Notes: generated by a model from the letters alone, not told the origin. 20,996 nucleotides of DNA from Aquitalea sp. (GCA_019232735.1 JAFANL010000006.1:1-20996), one strand, 5' to 3'. Positions 6,836 to 15,257 are shown, counted from the stretch's first letter. Translations and numbers: made by a program.

Positions 6836-8047
6836 ATGTATTCAACCCGCTATCTAGGGCGACAGCCCATTGTCGATGCCAACCAGCAACTGGTGGCCTA
6901 TGAACTGCTGTTCCGTTCCAGCCATGCCAATGTTGCCAGGGTCAACGACGATGTAATGGCCACCACGGCGGTGATCCGCCACGCCTTTGTCGATCTGGGG
7001 GTGGGCGAAGTGCTGGGCGACCGGCTGGGCTTCATCAATGTCAGTGACACCCTGCTGATGGATGATCTGCTGGATGTGCTGCCTTGCGACAAGGTGGTGC
7101 TGGAAATCCTGGAAACCGTCAAGGTGACCCCGGCCCTGCTGGAGCGGCTACAGGCCTTGCGGCAAAAGGGCTTCCGCCTGGCAATGGATGATGTCATCGA
7201 GCTGGATGCAGACCGGCGTGCCCTGCTGCCGCTGGTGGATATCATCAAGCTGGATCTGGTGGCACTCAGTCTGCTGCAATTGCGTCAGCTGGTGGCCCAG
7301 CTGGCTGATTTCCCCGGCATCCTGCTGGCGGAGAAAGTCGATTCGGTCGAACAGTTCGAACTGTGTCGCGAACTGGGCATCCAGTGGTTCCAGGGCTATT
7401 TCTTTGCCCGCCCCACCGTGCTGTCCACCCGGCAGGCCAATGCCAGCCAGCATGCCATGCTCAGCCTGTTGGGCCTGCTGATGAGCGATGCCGATAACGA
7501 GGAACTGGCACAGGCGCTCAAGCTGGCCCCGGACGTGGTCCTGATGCTGATGAAGCTGAGCACCACGGCGTCGGCGGCCACCAGGCGGCCGGTCGCCTCG
7601 GTCAACGAAGCCATCATGGTGTTGGGCCGAGCCAGGATCAAGCGCTGGTCCATGCTGCTGCTGTTTGCCAGCAACGCCACGGATATCCAGCCACAACGCA
7701 ATCCTCTGCTGGAATTGGCGGCAACCCGTGGCCGCATCATGGAACTGCTGGCCGAAGCCTGCTATCCGGGACGGCGTGATGTGCAGGACAGTGCCTTCAT
7801 GATCGGCATGCTGTCGCTGGTGGATGTGCTGGTGCAACAACCCAAGGCGGTCGCCATTGCCAGCCTGCCGATTGACGACACGCTGAAAGAAGCGGTGCTG
7901 GAGGGGCGGCATGTCTTGGGCGAGCTGCTGCGCGTTACCCTGTCGCTGGAGGATGATGCCGCGCCGCATCCCGAGGGCTACGACCCGGATGTGCTGATGC
8001 GGGTGGAAACCCAGGCCCTGGACTGGGTCAACAGCATGTGGAAGTAA
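6836..8047 (+). CDS. EAL-HDOD domain signalling protein (YuxH-like)
   Basis: The 403-residue soluble protein has an N-terminal EAL-like domain (about 1-200) and a C-terminal HDOD domain (about 205-390). It starts MYSTRYLGRQPIVDANQQLV, a typical opening for this architecture. In place of EAL it reads YELLFR (22-27), and the loop-6 motif DDFG is DDVI (118-121). FINVSD, IIKLD (136-140), AEKVDS (165-170) and QGYFFARP (186-193) are kept. The changed motifs suggest weak or absent c-di-GMP hydrolysis, but activity cannot be judged from sequence. Related proteins affect motility or biofilm. No good ribosome binding site precedes the ATG. The gene converges on the pilTU-regulator operon with only 12 bases between stops. 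Confidence 0.88.
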   Translation: MYSTRYLGRQPIVDANQQLVAYELLFRSSHANVARVNDDVMATTAVIRHAFVDLGVGEVLGDRLGFINVSDTLLMDDLLDVLPCDKVVLEILETVKVTPALLERLQALRQKGFRLAMDDVIELDADRRALLPLVDIIKLDLVALSLLQLRQLVAQLADFPGILLAEKVDSVEQFELCRELGIQWFQGYFFARPTVLSTRQANASQHAMLSLLGLLMSDADNEELAQALKLAPDVVLMLMKLSTTASAATRRPVASVNEAIMVLGRARIKRWSMLLLFASNATDIQPQRNPLLELAATRGRIMELLAEACYPGRRDVQDSAFMIGMLSLVDVLVQQPKAVAIASLPIDDTLKEAVLEGRHVLGELLRVTLSLEDDAAPHPEGYDPDVLMRVETQALDWVNSMWK

Positions 8048-8059
8048 GGCAGGCGGGGA

Positions 8060-9682
8060 CTAGTTTTTGACCGTGCCATCGTTCTGGGCGTGCAGACGAT
8101 TGAGCAAACCCTGCACCCGCTCATTGTCTCTGGGCAGCCAGTCCAGAATCTCGTGCAGCATCTGGTCGTACTCGCTGCAATCCTGATTTTTCTTGCTTAA
8201 TTGCTCCCGTACCCGTAGCAGAATGGCACAGGCATTCATGCCGGTGCGTTCGTTATACAGGCGCATGGCCATTTCGTGCAGCATGCGGCCGGCTTCGGCG
8301 GCACGCCCTTCTGTTGTCAGCTCCACTGCCTTGTTGCTCTGCTCTTGCAGCTCGGCATAGGCCTGTTCGATCAGATTGCTGCAATCGGGATGCTTGCGGG
8401 CTATTTCCAGCAGGATGGACAACTCGTGGCGGCTGTAGGCAAAGCGCATGGTGATGGTGCGTGTCCAGCTGGCCAGTTGCTCCTTGTCCGGCAAGGTTTC
8501 CGGCACGCGTACCAGTGCGCCCAGAAAGCGCTGGGCCGATTCGAAATTGACGTAGGGCTTGAGCAATTCCTGAGCGGCTTGTCGCAACCAGCCCAACCCA
8601 TCTTCTGAGCGGCATTGAGCCAGTGCGGTCAGGCTCTTGCAGGTCATCAGGGTGAACTGGGCTTCCGGTCGGTCGCCCAGACAGGTACTGATTTCCGCCT
8701 GGAGCCGGTCGATAGGCTGGGTATTGCCGGTTTCGGAATAGGCCTGTAGCAAATCCACCAGTATTTCCGGACCAAAGAAATTGTTGTTGCGGCCATATTC
8801 CACCGCGCTTTGCAGGTAGCGTGCCGCTTTTTCCGGATCGCCGGAACGCAGTGCGGCGGTGCCACAGCTTTTCAGGCGGTGAAAATTGCGTGGTGAGATG
8901 GCAACTGCCTTTTCCAGTACTGCCACGGCCTGGAGATACTGACCTTCGTCGATCAGGTTCTGTGCCAGCAAGTCGTAGGCATCGGTATACAGCGGCGCAT
9001 CCTGGATGATTTCGCGCAGCAGTTCGCTGGACTCGCCCTGCATGCCCTGATCCGCCTGGATGCGGGCCACGCCCATCTTGGCCCAGGGGATCACCTTGTT
9101 TTCCAGCAGCTCCTGATAGATATGCAAGGCCTCGCTCTGGCGGCCTTCGGTAACCAGCAATTCGGCACAAAGCCGGTTGGCATCAATCCGGTTGAGTGGT
9201 GATGGGGCGGTGGTGATCAGGTGTTGCAAGGTGGTGATGGCCTCACCGGCATTGCCTCTTTCCAGATAGGAATGCGCGGGAGCCAGAAAGATCTTGCGTT
9301 TGTAGGCGCTGTCCATGCGGGCCAGCAGCAGATTGGAGTTGAAGGGTTTGAGGATGTAATCGTCCGGTGCCATTTCGGCGGCAGCCACCACGCGTTCGTA
9401 TTTGCGTTCTCCGGTAATCATGATCCAGATGGTGGACAGCGGCAGGGTGCCGGTCTTGCGCAGGGCTTCCAGCAGTTCCTGGCCATCCATGCCATCGCCC
9501 AGATTATAGTCGCACAGCACCACGTCAAACTTGCGGCCCTTGAGCCGGGCACGGCCTTCCGCGGCGCTGGCGACCGCATCGGTACGGGTGATGCCGGCCA
9601 TGGACAGCATGGTGCGCAGGCCCTGACGGACGGTCAGCGAATCCTCGATGATGAGGACGGTGGTTTTGTCGTCAAAAAACAT
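8060..9682 (-). CDS. Response regulator with REC domain and long TPR-like C-terminus
   Basis: The 540-residue protein has an N-terminal receiver domain (about 5-125). Acidic pocket E13/D14, phospho-acceptor D58 in VVLCDYNLG, T90 in IMITGE and K112 in YILKPF are all present, so phosphorylation is expected. Residues about 130-300 read as tetratricopeptide repeats, e.g. AITTLQHLITTAPS and AVAVLEKAVAISPRN. The remainder to 540 is helical, possibly more degenerate repeats. There is no DNA-binding or enzymatic output domain, so it probably acts through protein contacts. It follows pilU after 61 nt in the same direction and is presumably part of that operon. The architecture recalls VieB of Vibrio; no orthology is claimed. 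Confidence 0.88.
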   Translation of the reverse strand: MFFDDKTTVLIIEDSLTVRQGLRTMLSMAGITRTDAVASAAEGRARLKGRKFDVVLCDYNLGDGMDGQELLEALRKTGTLPLSTIWIMITGERKYERVVAAAEMAPDDYILKPFNSNLLLARMDSAYKRKIFLAPAHSYLERGNAGEAITTLQHLITTAPSPLNRIDANRLCAELLVTEGRQSEALHIYQELLENKVIPWAKMGVARIQADQGMQGESSELLREIIQDAPLYTDAYDLLAQNLIDEGQYLQAVAVLEKAVAISPRNFHRLKSCGTAALRSGDPEKAARYLQSAVEYGRNNNFFGPEILVDLLQAYSETGNTQPIDRLQAEISTCLGDRPEAQFTLMTCKSLTALAQCRSEDGLGWLRQAAQELLKPYVNFESAQRFLGALVRVPETLPDKEQLASWTRTITMRFAYSRHELSILLEIARKHPDCSNLIEQAYAELQEQSNKAVELTTEGRAAEAGRMLHEMAMRLYNERTGMNACAILLRVREQLSKKNQDCSEYDQMLHEILDWLPRDNERVQGLLNRLHAQNDGTVKN

Positions 9683-9743
9683 CCGTTATGTTTCCATCTG
9701 CGCCTAGCTTGCAGCCGGCTGCAGCATTTGATCCGTCTTCATT

Positions 9744-10880
9744 TCAGACAATGTCCAGATGATCAATGCCATCCAGCGGGTCGCGTCCCTTGGAACGCTC
9801 ACTGTACAACTTGATTTTCAGACGCAGGTCGTTGATGGAGTCGGCATTGCGCAAGGCATCTTCGTAGCTGATGTAGTTTGCTTCGAACAGGTCGAACAGC
9901 GACTGGTCGAAGGTTTGCATGCCGGATTCACGCGAGCGGCTCATGACTTCTTTCAGGCCGGCAATTTCGCCCTTGAAGATCATGTCGGAAATCAGCGGCG
10001 TATTCAGCAGGATTTCCACCGCGGCCACCCGGCCGCGTCCCGTCTTGATCGGCAGCAGCCGCTGCGAAATGATGGAGCGCATGTTCAGCGACAGATCCAT
10101 CAGCACCTGCTGGTGCCGCTCTTCCGGGAAGAAATTGAGAATGCGGTCCAGAGCCTGGTTGGCATTGTTGGCATGCAGCGTGGCCAGGCACAGGTGGCCG
10201 GTTTCGGCAAACTGCAGCGCATAGCCCATGGTTTCCCGGTCGCGGATTTCCCCCATCAGGATCACATCCGGGGCCTGGCGCAGGGTGTTTTTCAGCGCCA
10301 CCTCCCAGTCCTCGGTATCCACACCCACCTCGCGCTGGGTGACGATGGACTTCTTGTGCTGGTGCACGTACTCGATCGGATCCTCGATGGTGATGATGTG
10401 ATCCTGGTTATGGCTGTTGCGCCAGTCGACCAGGGCCGCCAGTGAGGTCGATTTACCCGAACCGGTACCGCCGACAAAAATCACCAGTCCGCGCTTGATC
10501 AGGGCGATGTCCTGCAATACCTCGGGCAGGTTCAGCTTGTCGAAGGTGGGAATTTCGGTGTTGATCTTGCGTAGCACCATGCCGGCACAGCCCTGCTGGA
10601 TGAAGGCACTGACGCGAAAACGGCCGATTCCAGGCGGGTTGATGGCGAAGTTGGCTTCCTTCTTCGACTCGAATTCCTCGGTCTGTCTATCATTCATCAC
10701 CGAGCGCACCAGTTCCTTGGTGTGCTGGGCCGACAAGGGTTGTGGCGCCACCGGCGTGATCTTGCCGTCGATTTTCATGGCCGGGGGAAATTCGGCGGAA
10801 ATGAAGATATCCGACGCATTCTTGCCCACCGCATGCTTGAGCAGATCGTGGATGAATTTTGATGCCTGGTCTTTTTCCAT
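9744..10880 (-). CDS. pilU: Type IV pilus retraction ATPase PilU
   Basis: The 378-residue cytosolic ATPase belongs to the PilT/PilU secretion-ATPase family. It has Walker A GGTGSGKST at 137-145, Asp box IITIEDPIEY around 162-171, Walker B DVILMGEIRD at 205-214 and His box GHLCLATLHA at 228-237. The C-terminal tail ending near GIDHLDIV is longer than in PilT, as in PilU proteins. PilU is an accessory, PilT-dependent retraction motor. It lies 36 nt downstream of pilT, so co-transcription is likely. The ATG at 10880 gives MEKDQASKFIHDLL, a usual PilU start. Confidence 0.94.
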   Translation of the reverse strand: MEKDQASKFIHDLLKHAVGKNASDIFISAEFPPAMKIDGKITPVAPQPLSAQHTKELVRSVMNDRQTEEFESKKEANFAINPPGIGRFRVSAFIQQGCAGMVLRKINTEIPTFDKLNLPEVLQDIALIKRGLVIFVGGTGSGKSTSLAALVDWRNSHNQDHIITIEDPIEYVHQHKKSIVTQREVGVDTEDWEVALKNTLRQAPDVILMGEIRDRETMGYALQFAETGHLCLATLHANNANQALDRILNFFPEERHQQVLMDLSLNMRSIISQRLLPIKTGRGRVAAVEILLNTPLISDMIFKGEIAGLKEVMSRSRESGMQTFDQSLFDLFEANYISYEDALRNADSINDLRLKIKLYSERSKGRDPLDGIDHLDIV

Positions 10881-10916
10881 GGTGCCGTCCGGGCAGGCTC
10901 GCTGCTGTGCTGTGGA

Positions 10917-11954
10917 TTAGAAGGAGTCTTTCGAGGCCGCCTTCTGGCGGGCCTCGTTCGGCGACACGATATTGCGGCGGACCAGTTCCTGCAGGCACTG
11001 GTCCAGCGTCTGCATCCCATGTTGCTGACCGGTCTGGATCATCGAATTGATCTGGGCAATCTTGTTCTCGCGGATCAGGTTGCGAATGGCCGGGGTGCCG
11101 ATCATGATCTCATGCGCCGCCACCCGGCTGCCGCCATCCTTGGTCTTGAGCAAGGTCTGGGAAATGACGGCACGCACGGATTCGGACAGCATGGAGCGCA
11201 CCATCTCCTTCTCCCCGGCCGGGAACACGTCGACGATACGGTCTATGGTCTTGGCCGCCGAACTGGTGTGCAGGGTGCCAAATACCAGGTGGCCGGTTTC
11301 GGCCGCGGTCAGTGCCAGACGGATGGTTTCCAGATCGCGCAATTCGCCCACCAGGATCACATCCGGGTCCTCACGCAATGCAGAGCGCAAGGCATTGGAA
11401 AAACTGTGGGTCTGCAAGCCGACTTCACGTTGGTTGATCAGCGACTTCTTGCTGTCATGCACGAATTCGATCGGATCTTCCACCGTCAGGATATGCGAAT
11501 AGTTGTTCTCGTTGACGAAATCCACCATGGCAGCCAAGGTGGTGGACTTACCGGAACCGGTCGGACCGGTCACCAGTACCAGACCGCGCGGGTAGCTGGA
11601 GATGTCCTGGAAAATCTTCGGGGCGCCCAGTTGCTCCAGCGTCAGCACCTTGGACGGAATCACGCGGAACACGGCACCCATGCCGCGGTTCTGTACAAAG
11701 GCATTCACCCGGAAACGGGCGATGCCTGGCAACTCGAAGGAAAAGTCGCACTCGAACTGGTCTTCGAAAATCTTGCGCTGATAGTCGTTCATGATGTCGT
11801 ACACCATATCGTGTACATCATGATGATCCAGCGGCGGCAGGTTGATGCGCCGTACGTCACCGTGGACCCGGATCATCGGCGGCAGGCCGGCAGACAAGTG
11901 CAAGTCGGATGCCTTGTTCTTGACGGTAAAGGCCAAGAGCTCGGAAATTTCCAT
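10917..11954 (-). CDS. pilT: Type IV pilus twitching motility ATPase PilT
   Basis: The 345-residue protein has the standard PilT length. Seen are the N-terminal MEISELLAFTVKNKASDLHL, Walker A GPTGSGKST at 130-138, Asp box ILTVEDPIEF, Walker B DVILVGELRD at 198-207, His box GHLVFGTLHT at 221-230 and the C-terminal AIRNLIRE at 289-296, known to be needed for retraction. It forms a hexamer at the pilus base and depolymerises pilin for twitching and DNA uptake. A GGAGA precedes the ATG at 11954. The gene is first in a pilT-pilU-regulator operon and divergent from yggS, an arrangement also known from Pseudomonas. Confidence 0.97.
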   Translation of the reverse strand: MEISELLAFTVKNKASDLHLSAGLPPMIRVHGDVRRINLPPLDHHDVHDMVYDIMNDYQRKIFEDQFECDFSFELPGIARFRVNAFVQNRGMGAVFRVIPSKVLTLEQLGAPKIFQDISSYPRGLVLVTGPTGSGKSTTLAAMVDFVNENNYSHILTVEDPIEFVHDSKKSLINQREVGLQTHSFSNALRSALREDPDVILVGELRDLETIRLALTAAETGHLVFGTLHTSSAAKTIDRIVDVFPAGEKEMVRSMLSESVRAVISQTLLKTKDGGSRVAAHEIMIGTPAIRNLIRENKIAQINSMIQTGQQHGMQTLDQCLQELVRRNIVSPNEARQKAASKDSF

Positions 11955-12002
11955 TTATAATTTCTCCACGATTGCCGGATAGCTGGCATGACGCCAAGGT
12001 AT

Positions 12003-12016
12003 CTTACGATTGTAAG
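12003..12016. promoter_or_regulatory. Short palindrome in the pilT/yggS divergent region
   Basis: CTTAC-GATT-GTAAG lies 49 nt ahead of pilT in the 160-bp gap that must contain the promoters of both divergent genes. It could be an operator or a fragment of promoter sequence. I could not fix either promoter with confidence. Confidence 0.25.
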
Positions 12017-12114
12017 CGCAAGCTGTTGCAAAAGCATATCCGGACCGCCATCTGGATCCTGCCGCATCACCCGCCCCGTTGCGAAGGCAGCCTTGCGCGG
12101 TCACAAGGAAGAAT

Positions 12115-12810
12115 ATGAGCGAATCAGTCGTACAAGCCATTCAGGAAGTCCGCCAACGCATCCAGGCCGCCGAAGCTGCCGCCGGACGGCCGGACGGTAG
12201 TGTCCGCTTGCTGGCTGTCAGCAAGACCTTTCCCGCCGCCGCGGTACGCGAGGCGTATGCGGCCGGCCAGCGTGCCTTTGGCGAGAACTATGTGCAGGAG
12301 CTGCAAGGCAAGGCGGCGGAGTTGGCCGATCTGGCCATTGAGTGGCACTTCATCGGACCGCTGCAATCCAACAAGACCCGCATCATTGCCGAAACCGCCC
12401 ACTGGGTGCACTCCATCGAACGCCTGAAGATTGCCCAGCGCCTGTCCGAGCAACGACCGACGCAGTTGCCGCCATTGCAGGTATGCGTGCAGGTGAATGT
12501 GTCTGGTGAAGACAGCAAAAGCGGCTGTGCACCTGAAGACGCCAGGGCGCTGGCCCATGCCGTGGCCGCGCTGCCCCAGCTGCAACTGCGTGGACTGATG
12601 TGCATTCCCGAGCCGACCGAAGATGCGAACAGACTGGCTGGCCAGTTTGCCCTGCTGCAGCGTTTGCAGGATGAATTGCGCGCAGACGGTCTCGCATTGG
12701 ATACTGTATCCATGGGAATGTCGGCAGACATGGCACAAGCCATTGCCGCCGGCAGCACCATGGTTCGGGTTGGCACTGCCATTTTCGGTGCCCGCCACTA
12801 TCATTCATAA
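12115..12810 (+). CDS. yggS: YggS/PLPBP family pyridoxal-phosphate homeostasis protein
   Basis: The 231-residue cytosolic protein binds PLP without known enzymatic activity and buffers vitamin B6 and amino-acid pools. The PLP lysine is K37 in LLAVSKTFP. Other family motifs are AFGENYVQEL (54-63), WHFIGPLQSNK (77-87), a central VCVQVNVSGEDSKSG and the phosphate-binding SMGMSADMAQAI with GTAIFGARHY at the end. AAGGAAGA before the ATG at 12115 selects this start over an in-frame ATG at 12079. It heads yggS-proC-yggT, a widely conserved order. Confidence 0.96.
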   Translation: MSESVVQAIQEVRQRIQAAEAAAGRPDGSVRLLAVSKTFPAAAVREAYAAGQRAFGENYVQELQGKAAELADLAIEWHFIGPLQSNKTRIIAETAHWVHSIERLKIAQRLSEQRPTQLPPLQVCVQVNVSGEDSKSGCAPEDARALAHAVAALPQLQLRGLMCIPEPTEDANRLAGQFALLQRLQDELRADGLALDTVSMGMSADMAQAIAAGSTMVRVGTAIFGARHYHS

Positions 12811-12874
12811 AGCCAGCATCCGGACAGCCACGCTGGACGGGCGCTACATAAAGAGTCAAAGAGGAAAACAGGCA

Positions 12875-13678
12875 ATGCAGATTACCTTCATCGGCGGCGG
12901 CAATATGGCCACGGCCATCATCGGCGGCTTGCACCAGCAAGGTGGCCACCGCATTCACGTGGTGGATCCCAATGCAGCCAAGCTGGCCGAGCTGGCACAA
13001 GATTTCGGCGTCAGCACATCGGCAGCCTTGCCGGAACAACTGTCGGCCGACGACATCGTGCTGCTGGCCGTCAAACCGCAGCAGCTGAAAGAAGTCTGCC
13101 TGGCACTGGCCCCGCGTCTGAATGGCGGCATGGTGCTGTCCATTGCCGCCGGCATCCGCTGCGACGCCATGGCGCGCTGGCTGGGCAGCGAACGCATTGT
13201 GCGCGTGATGCCCAATACCCCGGCCATGGTGGGCAAGGGGGTATCCGGCCTGTATGCCGGCAGCGGCGTCAGCACGGCCGACCGTGGCAATGCCGAAACC
13301 ATCATGCAGGCAGCCGGCATCACGGTATGGCTGGACAAGGAAGAAGGCATCGACGACATTACCTGCGTGTCCGGTAGTGGCCCGGCCTATGTGTTCTACT
13401 TTATCGAAAGCATGATCGAGGCCGCCGAGCAGGCCGGTTTTGCCGCCGATGAAGCGCGCCGGCTGGTGCTGGCCACCTTTGATGGCGCGGTGGAACTGGC
13501 ACGGCAGAGCCCGCTGCCGGTGGCCACCCTGCGTACCAATGTGATGTCCAAGGGGGGTACCACCGAGCGTGCCATTGCCCGTTTCGAGGCCGAAGGTGTC
13601 AAGGCGGCCATCATCGCCGGGGCCATGGATTGCCGTGAGCGCTCGATCGAAATGGGTCAACAACTCAGTCAGGATTAA
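12875..13678 (+). CDS. proC: Pyrroline-5-carboxylate reductase
   Basis: The 267-residue enzyme reduces pyrroline-5-carboxylate to proline with NAD(P)H, the last step of proline synthesis. It opens with the Rossmann motif FIGGGNMATAI (5-15), followed by LLAVKPQ (63-69), VRVMPNTPAMVGKG (109-122), the substrate-binding VSGSGPAYVFYFIE (165-178) and the C-terminal LRTNVMSKGGTTERAI (219-234). The ATG at 12875 gives the normal family N-terminus with GAGG about 11 bases upstream; the frame extends into yggS upstream but without family similarity. It lies 64 nt after yggS and 6 nt before yggT. Confidence 0.96.
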   Translation: MQITFIGGGNMATAIIGGLHQQGGHRIHVVDPNAAKLAELAQDFGVSTSAALPEQLSADDIVLLAVKPQQLKEVCLALAPRLNGGMVLSIAAGIRCDAMARWLGSERIVRVMPNTPAMVGKGVSGLYAGSGVSTADRGNAETIMQAAGITVWLDKEEGIDDITCVSGSGPAYVFYFIESMIEAAEQAGFAADEARRLVLATFDGAVELARQSPLPVATLRTNVMSKGGTTERAIARFEAEGVKAAIIAGAMDCRERSIEMGQQLSQD

Positions 13679-13684
13679 AGCTTC

Positions 13685-14263
13685 ATGTTTCTGGAAACCG
13701 TGCAATTTCTGATCAAGACCATCGCCGACCTGTTCGTGCTGGTGTTGCTGTTGCGTTTTTACCTGCAAGTGGCCAGAGCGCCCTTCAAGCACCCGCTGTG
13801 CCAGTTTGTCATGGCGGCGACCAATTTTGCCGTACTGCCACTGCGCAAGCTGGTGCCTTCGCTGCGAGGCTATGACAGCGCCACCATGCTGCTGGCCTGG
13901 CTGGTCAGCATGGTTTCCAGTCTTATCATCCTGGCACTCAATCCCATGTATTCGCTGGCGGCCCCGGAAACCTGGCTGGCCTTGTCGTTGCTGGCGTTGC
14001 TGGATGTATTCAAGCAGTCGCTGACCCTGCTGATGGGGGCGGTCATCGTGCAGGCGGTACTGAGCTGGGTGAATCCCTACAATGCGCTCAGCCCCATCAT
14101 GGATGCGCTGACCCGCCCCTTCCTCAGGCCTTTCCGCCGCGCCACGGTCGGAGGGGTGGATTTATCGCCGCTGATTCTTTTCCTGATCATTCAGGTCATT
14201 CTGATGCTGCCGGTGCAGTTCCTGGAAAACAGCTTCTTGATGCAACTCAAGGTGGCGATGTAG
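13685..14263 (+). CDS. yggT: YggT family integral membrane protein
   Basis: The 192-residue hydrophobic protein contains two YGGT-type repeats. In the first, LLLRFYLQVARAPF (20-33) is followed by a membrane-embedded FAVLPLRKLVPSLRG. In the second, QAVLSWVNPYNALSPIMDAL is followed by RPFLRPFRR and VDLSPLILFLIIQVIL. It is expected in the inner membrane. The family's function is uncertain; links to osmotic tolerance and cell-envelope or division functions have been suggested. It starts 6 nt behind proC, with an AGGA inside the proC end, so it is part of the same operon. Confidence 0.92.
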   Translation: MFLETVQFLIKTIADLFVLVLLLRFYLQVARAPFKHPLCQFVMAATNFAVLPLRKLVPSLRGYDSATMLLAWLVSMVSSLIILALNPMYSLAAPETWLALSLLALLDVFKQSLTLLMGAVIVQAVLSWVNPYNALSPIMDALTRPFLRPFRRATVGGVDLSPLILFLIIQVILMLPVQFLENSFLMQLKVAM

Positions 14264-14285
14264 TAAATGTGTTTATTTGTCATGC

Positions 14286-14299
14286 TCTGATTTATCAGA
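14286..14299. promoter_or_regulatory. Palindrome upstream of the cytochrome c gene
   Basis: TCTGAT-TT-ATCAGA is a perfect 14-bp palindrome in the 77-bp gap after yggT, 41 nt before the cytochrome ATG. It resembles an FNR site but the half-sites are 2 nt apart instead of 4, so it is listed only as a possible operator. Confidence 0.3.
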
Positions 14300-14340
14300 A
14301 ATGATATAGAGTAATTTCCACAATGATCTGGAGAATCGTG

Positions 14341-14646
14341 ATGAAGAAAATGCTGCTTGCTGCCCTGCTGCTGGGCACTGTTGCTGCTCCCGCCATGGCT
14401 AACCTGCAACTGGCACAAAAGAACAACTGCCTGTCCTGTCACGCCGTTGACCACAAGGTCGTAGGTCCGGCTTACAAAGATGTGGCCAAGAAATACGCTG
14501 GCGACAAGGGCGCTGAAGCCAAGCTGATCGCCAAGGTGAAGGCAGGTGGTTCCGGTGTATGGGGCCCGGTCCCGATGCCGCCGAACTCCCAAGTGAGCGA
14601 CGCCGACATCAAGACTCTGGTGAAGTGGGTTCTGTCGCAGAAATAA
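14341..14646 (+). CDS. Periplasmic class I cytochrome c (c551/c552-type)
   Basis: This 101-residue precursor has a signal peptide MKKMLLAALLLGTVAAPAMA cleaved after residue 20, leaving about 81 residues. Heme attachment is C30-L-S-C33-H34. The sixth ligand is probably M79 in GPVPMPPN. Length and the motifs VGPAYKDVAKKYAG and PVPMPPNSQVSDADI match small monoheme cytochromes c551/c552. They carry electrons in the periplasm to terminal oxidases or nitrite reductase; the partner cannot be told here. The start at 14341 has GGAG seven bases upstream; an in-frame ATG at 14323 would lengthen the signal peptide and is less likely. It is followed by its own terminator. Confidence 0.93.
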   Translation: MKKMLLAALLLGTVAAPAMANLQLAQKNNCLSCHAVDHKVVGPAYKDVAKKYAGDKGAEAKLIAKVKAGGSGVWGPVPMPPNSQVSDADIKTLVKWVLSQK

Positions 14647-14663
14647 GCGCAGATTCCTATCGC

Positions 14664-14686
14664 AAGGCGGCCTCGGCCGCCTTTTT
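14664..14686 (+). terminator. Rho-independent terminator of the cytochrome c gene
   Basis: AAGGCGGC-CTCG-GCCGCCTT forms a strong stem followed by T residues, 17 nt after the cytochrome stop. Confidence 0.88.
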
Positions 14687-14775
14687 CATGTGACAGGCTT
14701 GTTACCTGTCGTGAATGGCGCTATACCGATTGTCAGCAGCAGGGCAAGCCGAAGCAGCGGAATTGTTGTTGGCAG

Positions 14776-14804
14776 TTGCACAAATCCGATACCGTGGGTA
14801 ATCT
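14776..14804 (+). promoter_or_regulatory. Candidate sigma-70 promoter of dksA
   Basis: TTGCAC (14776-14781) and TAATCT (14799-14804) are 17 nt apart and 42 nt ahead of the dksA ATG. The gene stands alone between two terminators, so a promoter must lie here. Confidence 0.5.
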
Positions 14805-14846
14805 TCTTCGCCTGTCTGCCAACTCTCATGCTGGAAGCACCAAATT

Positions 14847-15257
14847 ATGGCCAAGCTGACCGAACAAGATATTCTCAACTGGGAAGGCGATGATTACATG
14901 AACGCCGACCATCTTGAGTTCTTCAAAGACCGGTTGTTGCAGATGCAGCAGGAGTTGTTGATCAACGCCAATGCCACTGCCAACCATCTGCAAGAGCAGG
15001 AAGCGACTCCTGATCCTGCCGACCGTGCCACGCTGGAAGAGGAGTACGCGCTGGAACTGCGTACCCGCGACCGGGAGCGCAAGCTGCTGCAGAAGATCCA
15101 GGCTTCCATTCGCCAGATCGACGATGGCTCCTACGGCTATTGCGAAGATACCGGCGAACCCATTGGCCTGCGTCGTCTGATGGCCCGCCCGACGGCTACG
15201 CTGTCGGTAGAGGCTCAGGAGCGTCGTGAACGGATGAAGCGCCAGTACGCAGACTGA
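14847..15257 (+). CDS. dksA: RNA polymerase-binding transcription factor DksA, cysteine-poor finger
   Basis: The 136-residue protein binds the RNA polymerase secondary channel and works with ppGpp in the stringent response. The coiled-coil tip DPADRATLEEEYALEL keeps the functional aspartates D56 and D59 (E. coli D71/D74). The C-terminal globular part reads YGYCEDTGEPIG and ARPTATLSVEAQE. At the four zinc-ligand positions it has C99, T102, S120 and A123 instead of four cysteines, so it probably does not bind zinc classically. This C/T/S/A pattern also occurs in other proteobacterial DksA proteins. GGAAG lies about nine bases before the ATG. The gene is monocistronic. Confidence 0.95.
   Translation: MAKLTEQDILNWEGDDYMNADHLEFFKDRLLQMQQELLINANATANHLQEQEATPDPADRATLEEEYALELRTRDRERKLLQKIQASIRQIDDGSYGYCEDTGEPIGLRRLMARPTATLSVEAQERRERMKRQYAD

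Noticed and set aside
9710..9723. Perfect palindrome TGCAGCCGGCTGCA between pilU and the REC-TPR gene
   Set aside because: It has no loop and no T-tract, so it is not a terminator; GC-rich palindromes of this size are common in such DNA.
12383..13792. 469-codon minus-strand ORF over yggS and proC
   Set aside because: Crosses two clear plus-strand genes and shows no family motifs.
14286..14299. FNR/Anr site before the cytochrome c gene
   Set aside because: Half-sites TGAT and ATCA are separated by 2 nt, not the 4 of an FNR box; kept only as an unspecified palindrome.
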